NCBI GenBank assembly: GCA_025054795.1
Contig: JANWZU010000019.1
Coordinates: 1 to 5,906, forward strand
DNA from: Candidatus Caldarchaeum sp.
GTDB taxonomy: Archaea; Thermoproteota; Nitrososphaeria_A; Caldarchaeales; Caldarchaeaceae
DNA length: 5,906 nt
Reading direction: 5' to 3'
Part shown: piece after piece, positions 1 to 4,529 of the stretch
Numbering within the stretch: the first letter of the stretch is position 1
Layout: each line of letters opens with the position of its first letter
Program-made: the position numbers and the translations under genes
The notes under the pieces: model-generated
Seen by the model: the letters and a program-made list of their open reading frames with translations, nothing else
Database searches by the model: none
Told to the model about the DNA's origin: nothing

Positions 1-123
1 GATCTCAGCCGGGTCGAAACGAAGATAAGGAACGGGTGGGAACGGGAAGCTCAGCTGCAGCACAGCTAAGACAAGCGCCAAAGCAGCCATCGCAGCACCT
101 GAAGTTAGACTCGTAAGCCTCAT
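1..123 (-). CDS. ECF-type transporter S component, N-terminal part (cut by window edge)
   Basis: On the minus strand an ATG at 123 opens a frame of 41 codons with no stop that runs off the window at base 1. The peptide begins MRLTSLTSGAAMAALALVLA and continues through a hydrophobic helix to a proline-rich turn, then reads PYLRFDPAEI at about residues 32-41. A first membrane helix followed by FP..P...PYLRFD..EI is the typical start of the substrate-binding (S) subunit of energy-coupling-factor vitamin transporters, especially the riboflavin-like RibU group (compare YLKFD.SDIP). Such proteins have about six helices and 170-200 residues, so roughly four fifths is missing. The substrate cannot be told from this piece. 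A TATA-like box 26-37 bases before the ATG suggests a leaderless message. It is transcribed divergently from the CBS gene. Confidence 0.68.
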   Translation of the reverse strand, partial: MRLTSLTSGAAMAALALVLAVLQLSFPFPPVPYLRFDPAEI

Positions 124-148
124 CGCAACCGAGAAATAATCCCCAACC

Positions 149-160
149 TTTTTAATAGCT
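149..160 (-). promoter_or_regulatory. TATA-like box for the ECF S-component gene
   Basis: Read on the minus strand this is AGCTATTAAAAA, an A/T-rich archaeal TATA-like element centred about 31 bases before the ATG at 123. That spacing places the transcription start a few bases before, or at, the start codon. No promoter mapping is available, so this rests on composition and spacing only. Confidence 0.45.
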
Positions 161-178
161 GTTGAGTATTTACCCAAC
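161..178. promoter_or_regulatory. Imperfect 18-bp palindrome, possible operator in the divergent promoter
   Basis: GTTGAGTATTTACCCAAC matches its own reverse complement at 14 of 18 positions (half-sites GTTGnGTA and TACnCAAC). It abuts the TATA-like box of the ECF gene on its upstream side and lies about 25 bases from the TATA box of the CBS gene. That is where an archaeal dimeric helix-turn-helix regulator could block or assist TBP/TFB. The binding protein is unknown. Confidence 0.35.
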
Positions 179-203
179 TTTTCCATGGAGACCGGAACAG
201 ACA

Positions 204-211
204 CTTAAATA
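204..211 (+). promoter_or_regulatory. TATA box for the CBS-HPF gene
   Basis: CTTAAATA ends 19 bases before the ATG at 231. This spacing fits an archaeal TATA box driving a leaderless or nearly leaderless transcript. There is no Shine-Dalgarno-like purine run directly before the ATG, consistent with leaderless translation. Confidence 0.5.
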
Positions 212-230
212 GAGTACGACTAGAGTCCCT

Positions 231-1394
231 ATGCAGATGAAGGCGGCCGATATAATGACAACGGATTTTCCAGCGGTTTACGAGAACGAGTCTTTGACGA
301 AGGTAATCGGATTCTTCATGGAGAAGAAAGCAGACGTAGTTGTCGTCAAGGAACAGTTGAACGGCTTTCTCCTAGGAATAGTGACGAAAAGGTCCATCCT
401 CAAGCCCAACCTCAACCCCTCGACTGTTCTGGCTAAAACGCTGGCCGTCAAGACGCCCAAGATTCTTCCGTCGGACACTCTTCAGAAAGTAGCCTCGCAG
501 ATGCTTGAGAAAAACTTGAAAGCCATACCCGTGGCCTCGGCCAGAAAACCCGTCGGGCTTGTAGCCGCTACCGACGTCATCCTCAATTCTAGAGACTCTC
601 TCGGAAAAGCCGAGGTGGGAACGGTTATGACCAAAGAAGTAATCACGATCGGGGCCGGAGACACTATAGGGAGGGCTATCTCTTTGATGCGGGATATGGG
701 AGTTTCACGGCTGCCGGTCGTGGACGGCGGCAGGCTGGTCGGCATCGTGACGGTTTCGGACATCGCTGAGAAGATCATCAAGCCGAGAATCAAGGCTTCT
801 TGGGGCGACGTGGTTGGTGAGAGGGTTAGGACGCTGAGCAACCCCGTCAGAAGCATCATGACGAGAAACGTCATAACAACACAGCCAAGTGAAAAAATCG
901 TCGACGCAGTTCAGAGAATGAAGGAGCACAAGCTTTCATGCCTTGTGGCGGCAGAAGCCAGCCGAGTCGTCGGAATCTTCACCTTGATGGATGCGTTGGA
1001 ACCTCTGGTAGCCCGGGCCGACACAGAGGAGAAGAAGATATCCATAGAGGTTAGCTACAAGCTCGACAGAGTGGACCTCGACGTCAAGGAGAGCGTGCTC
1101 GAGGTGGCTGAAAAATTCGTCCAGAGGTTTAGAAAAACCCTAGGCACAGGAGTCTTAAGCCTCTACTTCAAGGAGCACAGGGAGAAACACGGCGACCTCA
1201 AGCTTATCCACTGCAGAGCACGGCTCAACTCCGACCGATACCAGTTTGTCGGCATAGGCGAGGCGTGGAGGCCTGACTTGGCGGCTAGGTCTGCTCTGAA
1301 GGTTATCGAGAGGCAGTTTCTAGTTAGGAAGGAGCTTGCTGCCCGCTATCCGTTTGGGAGAGAGTTCTTCGAAAGCCTGACCGGTGCTTACTGA
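231..1394 (+). CDS. Four-CBS-domain protein with C-terminal HPF/RaiA-like ribosome-binding domain
   Basis: A 387-residue soluble protein. Four CBS domains, i.e. two Bateman modules, are visible at about 4-56, 66-118, 128-182 and 205-258. CBS3 (GIVTVSD, 171-177) and CBS4 (GIFTLMD, 248-254) keep the G-h-x-T-x-x-D nucleotide-binding signature; CBS2 keeps the Asp (D115) but has Ala for Thr; CBS1 lacks the Asp (S55). CBS pairs usually bind AMP, ADP, ATP or SAM. Residues about 268-371 follow the beta-alpha-beta-beta-beta-alpha pattern of HPF/RaiA hibernation factors: ISIEVSYKLDRVDLD, a helix, GVLSLYFKEHREKHG, LIHCRARLN, YQFVGIGEAW, then DLAARSALKVIERQF. The inferred role is to bind or sequester ribosomes according to adenine-nucleotide state. 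ATG 231 fits the TATA spacing; ATG 237 (MKAADIMT) is a possible alternative. The stop overlaps the convergent zinc-ribbon gene by 7 bases. CBS is certain; the HPF reading is by fold pattern. Confidence 0.88.
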   Translation: MQMKAADIMTTDFPAVYENESLTKVIGFFMEKKADVVVVKEQLNGFLLGIVTKRSILKPNLNPSTVLAKTLAVKTPKILPSDTLQKVASQMLEKNLKAIPVASARKPVGLVAATDVILNSRDSLGKAEVGTVMTKEVITIGAGDTIGRAISLMRDMGVSRLPVVDGGRLVGIVTVSDIAEKIIKPRIKASWGDVVGERVRTLSNPVRSIMTRNVITTQPSEKIVDAVQRMKEHKLSCLVAAEASRVVGIFTLMDALEPLVARADTEEKKISIEVSYKLDRVDLDVKESVLEVAEKFVQRFRKTLGTGVLSLYFKEHREKHGDLKLIHCRARLNSDRYQFVGIGEAWRPDLAARSALKVIERQFLVRKELAARYPFGREFFESLTGAY

Positions 1395-1573
1395 CCCTCC
1401 CCATGCTTCAGCATCGCTAGGTAATCCTCCACATCCATCTCGACGACGAGTGAGCCGACGTATCCGCATGAACCACATCTGTAAACTATTCCCAGATATC
1501 CTCCTAAATGAAGGTCTATGTCGGTTTTCTTGCAGACCGGACAGACCTGTACAACCCTCTTCTTCAAACTCAC
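1388..1573 (-). CDS. Small zinc-ribbon protein coupled to mrp
   Basis: A 61-residue protein with one zinc ribbon built from two CxxC knuckles, CPVC (11-14) and CGSC (33-36), joined by an 18-residue hydrophobic loop (LHLGGYLGIVYR) and followed by an acidic tail (VVEMDVEDYLAMLK). This is a widespread archaeal small zinc-ribbon type of unknown function. It starts at GTG 1573, whose last two bases are shared with the TGA stop of mrp (GTGA, 1570-1573), and no Shine-Dalgarno is seen. It is therefore probably translated by re-initiation after mrp. The tight coupling suggests a job alongside the Fe-S carrier, such as metal or cluster handling, but that is inference. Its 3' end overlaps the CBS gene on the other strand. 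Confidence 0.85.
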   Translation of the reverse strand: MSLKKRVVQVCPVCKKTDIDLHLGGYLGIVYRCGSCGYVGSLVVEMDVEDYLAMLKHGEGQ

Positions 1574-2649
1574 TCAGCTTTTGCTTTGCTCTGATGAGCG
1601 AGAATGCTAATCCTAGCTGCGACGTTCCGAGCCATTTCTTGGAGGGCTTTAGAAGCTGGAGACGACGGGTCAGCCATCACGATAGGAAGGCCCTTATCGT
1701 AGTTAACCGACACGTCAGGAATCAAAGGTATCCTTCCAAGAACAGGGATGTCCAGCTCCTCAGCCATCTTCTCGACTGCGCTCTCGCCGAATATGGGTGA
1801 GGCAGCGCCGCAGCTGGGGCAGACGTAGTGGCTCATGTTTTCGACGACGCCAAGCACCGATATTCCGAGCCTCCTGAACATCCGCAGAGCCTTGGCGGCT
1901 ATGACTGCGGCTGCAGCCTGAGGAGTCGACACAACCAACACGCCTGTCAAAGGAATCGTTTGAGCGAGGGTCAGCGAGGCGTCGCCGGTTCCCGGTGGGA
2001 GGTCTACTACAAGGTAGTCGACCTCTCCCCATGCAGCCTCGGTCAAAAGCTGCTTTACCGCGCTGGCTACGAGAGGACCTCTCCAGATGACCGCCGTGTT
2101 ATCGTCGACGAAGAGCCCCAGAGACATAACCTTTATCCCCAGCATGATCCTCGCCGGGTCGACTCTGTTGTTCGCAATAAGCCTAGGTGCTTGAACTATG
2201 TTGACTATTTTTGGTATCATGGGGCCGTAGATGTCGGCGTCGACAAGACCGACCTTCGCCCCGGCTAGGGCTAGGCTGCATGCAAGGTTGATGGAGACCG
2301 TTGTCTTACCGACACCTCCCTTGCCGCTTGCGACGGCTATGACGTTCTTTACGTTGGACAACTCGTTGAAGCCGGCCGCCGAAGGCCTAGCCGACCACAC
2401 ACGTGCAGAAACACGCATCTCAACCTCTGCGACCCCCGGAACCGACTGAACCGCTCTCCTAGCACTCTCCTCAATCTCCTTGTTGAATGGACATGCCGGA
2501 GTTGTTAGTTCAAGATTGAAGCTAACTTTCCGGCCCTCTATCTTTAGGTCTTTAATCATTCCGAGTGTCACTATGTCGAGTTTCAGGTCTGGGTCTAGGA
2601 CAGTCCTCAGAGATTTTAGAACAGCTTCCTCATCGACCAATAAACCCAC
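1570..2649 (-). CDS. mrp: Mrp/ApbC-type iron-sulfur cluster carrier ATPase with N-terminal DUF59
   Basis: A 359-residue cytoplasmic P-loop ATPase of the Mrp/NBP35 family, which holds a [4Fe-4S] cluster at a dimer interface and passes it to target proteins. Residues about 7-82 are a DUF59 (MIP18/SufT-like) domain with the conserved TTPACPF (49-55, Cys53). The ATPase domain starts near 101 with the deviant Walker A GKGGVGKT (109-116), switch I DADIYGP (137-143), Walker B/switch II DLPPGTGD (216-223), and the cluster-ligating CPSC (Cys277, Cys280). It lacks the four-Cys N-terminal ferredoxin-like segment of NBP35, so Mrp is the better name. All key residues are present and the length is normal. 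It starts at GTG 2649 with a TATA-like box just upstream and leads the small zinc-ribbon gene by a 4-base overlap. Confidence 0.95.
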   Translation of the reverse strand: MGLLVDEEAVLKSLRTVLDPDLKLDIVTLGMIKDLKIEGRKVSFNLELTTPACPFNKEIEESARRAVQSVPGVAEVEMRVSARVWSARPSAAGFNELSNVKNVIAVASGKGGVGKTTVSINLACSLALAGAKVGLVDADIYGPMIPKIVNIVQAPRLIANNRVDPARIMLGIKVMSLGLFVDDNTAVIWRGPLVASAVKQLLTEAAWGEVDYLVVDLPPGTGDASLTLAQTIPLTGVLVVSTPQAAAAVIAAKALRMFRRLGISVLGVVENMSHYVCPSCGAASPIFGESAVEKMAEELDIPVLGRIPLIPDVSVNYDKGLPIVMADPSSPASKALQEMARNVAARISILAHQSKAKAE

Positions 2650-2670
2650 TCAACAGATTGAGGTCTACGC

Positions 2671-2682
2671 ATTTTATTTATG
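2671..2682 (-). promoter_or_regulatory. TATA-like box for mrp-zinc ribbon unit
   Basis: Minus-strand CATAAATAAAAT lies 22-33 bases before the GTG start at 2649, inside the 45-base gap after the PUA gene. The spacing fits a leaderless transcript, so mrp probably has its own promoter even though it lies downstream of, and co-directional with, the PUA gene. Confidence 0.5.
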
Positions 2683-2694
2683 TTTTCCCCATCA

Positions 2695-3183
2695 TCACAT
2701 ATTTTTGACGGTTCTCCAGACGGCGTCGTCTACGTGGTGGATGTTTTTGACGACCTTGCCTTTCAACGCACCAGAGGCTTCACCTGAGCTTGTTAAAGCA
2801 AGACCAACTGCTATGGGCTGTGAGTGGTTTTCGTCTCTAACAACTACGACGTCTCCCTTCTTAAAATCATCCATCCTCGTGATACCAGGCCTCATCACGT
2901 CTGCTCCTGAGGCGACCTTCGCAACAGCCCCTCTGTCAACCCAGACCGAAGGCAGTCTGTCAAGTATTTCGGAGTTGGTCTTGCCGAGGGCCGGCGCCAG
3001 CGTGTTCTCACGCATGATGAAAACGTAAGGCCCTATGATTATCAGGGAAAACTTTTCGCCCTCCAGCTTGTCAACACCCTGCTTAACGAGCTTCCTAAGC
3101 AGGGCTGCGTCGAGGAAAACCCTCAGCCCATCAGCTATCTTCTCGGCTTCGGCAGAAGAAAGCGTCCTCCTCCTCAACAGCAT
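2695..3183 (-). CDS. PUA-domain RNA-binding protein, archaeal MCT-1/Tma20-like
   Basis: About 162 residues. The N-terminal ~78 residues (RRRTLSSAEAEKIADGL... GPYVFIMRENTLAPALGK) are the pre-PUA (DUF1947-type) domain. The C-terminal part is a PUA domain with the hallmark WVDRGAVAKVASGADVMRPG and a following GDVVVVRDE strand. This two-domain layout and size match the archaeal relatives of eukaryotic MCT-1/Tma20 and the N-terminal part of eIF2D, which act in translation re-initiation and recycling of 40S subunits. In archaea the exact role is not settled, so an RNA- or ribosome-binding function is inferred. The frame could begin at GTG 3186, but ATG 3183 directly after it is preferred. The gene is 45 bases upstream of mrp on the same strand and divergent from the tRNA gene. 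Confidence 0.85.
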   Translation of the reverse strand: MLLRRRTLSSAEAEKIADGLRVFLDAALLRKLVKQGVDKLEGEKFSLIIIGPYVFIMRENTLAPALGKTNSEILDRLPSVWVDRGAVAKVASGADVMRPGITRMDDFKKGDVVVVRDENHSQPIAVGLALTSSGEASGALKGKVVKNIHHVDDAVWRTVKNM

Positions 3184-3200
3184 CACAACAATACCACCAC

Positions 3201-3210
3201 AATAAAAATC
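3201..3210 (-). promoter_or_regulatory. Possible TATA-like box for the PUA gene
   Basis: Minus-strand GATTTTTATT lies 18-27 bases before the ATG at 3183. A second A/T-rich stretch (CTATTTTGGGTTTTTG on the minus strand, about 3214-3229) lies further up and would give a short leader instead. A GGTG run about 11 bases before the ATG could serve as a weak ribosome-binding site. Confidence 0.35.
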
Positions 3211-3221
3211 ACATCAAAAAC

Positions 3222-3230
3222 CCAAAATAG
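3222..3230 (+). promoter_or_regulatory. Possible TATA-like box for tRNA-Leu
   Basis: CCAAAATAG on the plus strand is centred about 27 bases before the first base of the tRNA (3253), the usual distance for an archaeal TATA element. It is a weak match but the only A/T-rich candidate at this distance. It shares the roughly 70-base intergenic region with the divergent PUA promoter. Confidence 0.35.
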
Positions 3231-3252
3231 CGCAAACACTTAGATACACAAA

Positions 3253-3368
3253 GCGGGGGTTGCCAAGCCTGGTCAAATTGGCCGCAGCAGAAGCTGCGGA
3301 AAACCAGCGGCGCAGGGCTTAGGACCCTGTCCCGAAGGGGTTCGTGGGTTCAAATCCCACCCCCCGCA
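3253..3368 (+). tRNA. tRNA-Leu (anticodon UAG), interrupted in the D arm
   Basis: Class II tRNA. The acceptor stem GCGGGGG (3253-3259) pairs perfectly with CCCCCGC (3361-3367), and the discriminator is A3368. The T arm is GTGGG-TTCAAAT-CCCAC (3344-3360). The anticodon arm is CAGGG-CTTAGGA-CCCTG (3313-3329), giving anticodon UAG at 3320-3322. A long variable arm (3330-3343) with CCC/GGG and the D-loop GG (3271-3272) confirm leucine. The D stem is GCC (3262-3264) with GGC (3309-3311). Between the normal end of the D loop (CAAA, 3274-3277) and GGC lie 31 extra bases, described separately. Removing them restores a standard archaeal tRNA-Leu D arm. CCA is not encoded. It would decode CUA and other CUN codons. 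Confidence 0.92.
3278..3308 (+). other. 31-base insertion in the tRNA-Leu D arm, candidate non-canonical intron (position 22/23)
   Basis: The insert holds a perfect 7-bp hairpin, CCGCAGC (3282-3288) with GCTGCGG (3293-3299), loop AGAA. Two alternative outer helices involve its flanks: CTGGT (3269-3273, D loop) with ACCAG (3303-3307), or TTGG (3278-3281) with CCAG (3304-3307, one U-G pair). The second, together with AAA (3275-3277) and AAAA (3300-3303) as bulges, looks like a loose bulge-helix-bulge. However, cutting there would leave extra bases in the D loop, so no strict splicing motif matches the boundaries that best restore the tRNA. Another option is a 29-base insert (3280-3308 or a shift up to 3283-3311), leaving two extra U in the loop. 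The insertion is certain from tRNA geometry; its removal by splicing is inferred. Confidence 0.65.
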
Positions 3369-3389
3369 AAGCTTTCTGTAAAGCTTTTT
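3368..3389 (+). terminator. Hairpin plus T run after tRNA-Leu
   Basis: AAAGCTTT (3368-3375), spacer CTGT, AAAGCTTT (3380-3387): each copy is itself a palindrome, so they are at once a direct and an inverted repeat and can form an 8-bp stem with a 4-base loop. A run of five T (3385-3389) ends it. It starts on the tRNA discriminator base. Oligo-T stretches end archaeal transcripts, so this probably stops tRNA transcription. The T run is also the TATA region of the next gene. Confidence 0.45.
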
Positions 3390-3390
3390 A
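3383..3390 (+). promoter_or_regulatory. TATA-like box for the MscS gene
   Basis: GCTTTTTA ends 22 bases before ATG 3413, the distance expected for a leaderless archaeal transcript. No Shine-Dalgarno is seen before the ATG. This supports ATG 3413 over any upstream start in the same frame, which would lie inside the tRNA gene. Confidence 0.45.
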
Positions 3391-3412
3391 CACGGAGTCT
3401 GCTAGGCCTTGC

Positions 3413-4036
3413 ATGGCTGGAAGTGAGCTTACCGCTGTTGAAGTTGCTAAGAAATCCTCCTACGCCGTCGTAAGGGTCGTGTTGTACGTGGTTCTTTACG
3501 TTGCGGTGGCTGCGTTCGCCCAGTGGGTTTTATCGGTGTTCCTACCCGGCTATGGGTTGGCTGTCGCCGAGTATCTGGGATACGTTCAGCTTCTGTTGGC
3601 TCTTGCTTTCGGCTACTTGATTGTTGGGGCCGTTGCTCAGTTCTTCTACTGGTCGACACGTGTGAAGTACGACCACCCCACTTCCTCCGCTGTGAGGAAC
3701 CTCGTCAAGATAATGGGTTTGGGGGCTTTGGTCGCATCCGTTGCGGGAGGAGTTGCCGGCGGAGCGGCGGGGGTTGCTTTGGGAGGGTTCATAGGCCTCG
3801 TCGTCGGCTTCGCCTCCCAGCAGGTTCTCGGCCAAGCTGTCGCGGGACTATTCCTACTGTTGACAAGGCCTTTCAAAGTGCGTGATAGGGCGGTGGTAGC
3901 TGGGGAGGAAGGAGTAGTTGAGGATGTTTCAGCCCTTTTCACAGTCGTAGTTAAGGAGGATGGGTCGAGAGTTCTCGTTCCAAACAACAGCATCATAGGG
4001 GCCAAGATACATCTCAAAGGCCGTGCATCAGCCTAG
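3413..4036 (+). CDS. Minimal MscS-family mechanosensitive channel
   Basis: A 207-residue membrane protein. Hydrophobic segments lie at about 18-44, 54-80 and 100-134; the third is glycine/alanine rich (AGGVAGGAAGVALGG) as in the pore-lining TM3 of MscS. It leads into the family signature GFASQQVLGQAVAGLFLLL and RPFKVRDRAVV (the usual KVGD glycine is Arg here), then the beta-domain with GVVEDVSALFT and VLVPNNSI ending near 200. MscS channels open under membrane tension and release solutes on osmotic downshift. The protein stops right after the beta-domain, so the alpha/beta cytoplasmic vestibule of E. coli MscS (286 residues) is absent, and only 35 bases separate it from convergent rps19, leaving no room for a frameshifted tail. 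The start is ATG 3413; the frame runs open upstream into the tRNA. Confidence 0.9.
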   Translation: MAGSELTAVEVAKKSSYAVVRVVLYVVLYVAVAAFAQWVLSVFLPGYGLAVAEYLGYVQLLLALAFGYLIVGAVAQFFYWSTRVKYDHPTSSAVRNLVKIMGLGALVASVAGGVAGGAAGVALGGFIGLVVGFASQQVLGQAVAGLFLLLTRPFKVRDRAVVAGEEGVVEDVSALFTVVVKEDGSRVLVPNNSIIGAKIHLKGRASA

Positions 4037-4048
4037 CCCCGTCAAACG

Positions 4049-4064
4049 GCATCAAGAAAACAGC
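4049..4064 (-). terminator. Possible T-rich terminator after rps19
   Basis: On the minus strand the sequence after the rps19 stop reads GGCTGTTTTCTTGATGCC. The T-rich centre (TTTTCTT) could serve as an archaeal terminator for the ribosomal operon. The flanking GGC/GCC could pair weakly. It sits in the 35-base convergent gap with the MscS gene. The evidence is only composition and place. Confidence 0.25.
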
Positions 4065-4071
4065 CATGGCC

Positions 4072-4485
4072 TTACTTTAGCGGGACGTACATGCTGCTCC
4101 TTGTGGCACCAACGCCAGCTCTTCCGTGGACAACCTTCTTGTTTGTGATGACGTATTCTCCAAGCCTGTGGCCAAGCATCTCGGGAGTTATCTCTACAGG
4201 CTGGAATTCTTTTCCGTTGTGCACGTGTATTGTCAGCCCAATCATCTCTGGTATGATCACCATGTCCCGGCAGTGCGTTTTTATCGGCTTCTCCAGTCTT
4301 CCACCAGCCTCAACCAACCGCTTAGCCTCCCTAACCTTCAGAAGAAGTTTGGACTGAGCAGGAGTCAGCCCTCTTTTGTACAGGCTGCGCCTCATCCGGC
4401 TTGGGAGAAGCTTGATGAAAGAATCCATGCTCATCGACCTTATCTGGTCAAGCGTGTATCCTCTGTAAGTGAACTCCCTTACCAT
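4072..4485 (-). CDS. rps19: Small-subunit ribosomal protein uS19 (archaeal S19p)
   Basis: 137 residues, the usual archaeal/eukaryotic (S15e-like) length with an N-terminal extension that bacterial S19 lacks. It shows FTYRGYTLDQ near the N-terminus, THCRDMVIIPEMIG (70-83), HVHNGKEFQPVEITPEMLGH (87-106, the core uS19 signature), LGEYVITNKKVVHG and the C-terminal GATRSSMYVPLK. It binds 16S rRNA in the 30S head beside uS13, near the A and P sites. It starts at ATG 4485 with a Shine-Dalgarno-like GGGGTGG (minus strand, 4493-4499) seven bases before. It is the last gene of the unit; 44 bases separate it from rpl2. No rpl22 follows, which is unusual for this operon. Confidence 0.98.
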   Translation of the reverse strand: MVREFTYRGYTLDQIRSMSMDSFIKLLPSRMRRSLYKRGLTPAQSKLLLKVREAKRLVEAGGRLEKPIKTHCRDMVIIPEMIGLTIHVHNGKEFQPVEITPEMLGHRLGEYVITNKKVVHGRAGVGATRSSMYVPLK

Positions 4486-4529
4486 CCAACTTCCACCCCT
4501 ACTGGCGGCTCTTAATAAGTGTGAGCCTA

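Noticed and set aside
124..230. Riboswitch in front of the ECF transporter gene
   Set aside because: The leader predicted from the TATA box is at most a few bases long, too short for any known aptamer, and no FMN- or TPP-type conserved blocks are present.
482..874. Minus-strand frame of 130 codons with hydrophobic, Thr/Ser-rich sequence inside the CBS gene
   Set aside because: The apparent hydrophobicity arises from antisense reading of the charged and Val/Ile-rich CBS codons. The CBS reading has clear repeated motifs.
1384..1800. Plus-strand open frame of 138 codons opposite the zinc-ribbon and mrp genes
   Set aside because: It lies entirely over well-supported minus-strand genes, has low-complexity Ser/Arg-rich sequence, and matches no family pattern.
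3344..3412. Upstream extension of the MscS frame starting with GTG in the tRNA T arm
   Set aside because: These bases are the tRNA 3' half and its terminator. The peptide there has no family similarity, and ATG 3413 fits the TATA spacing.
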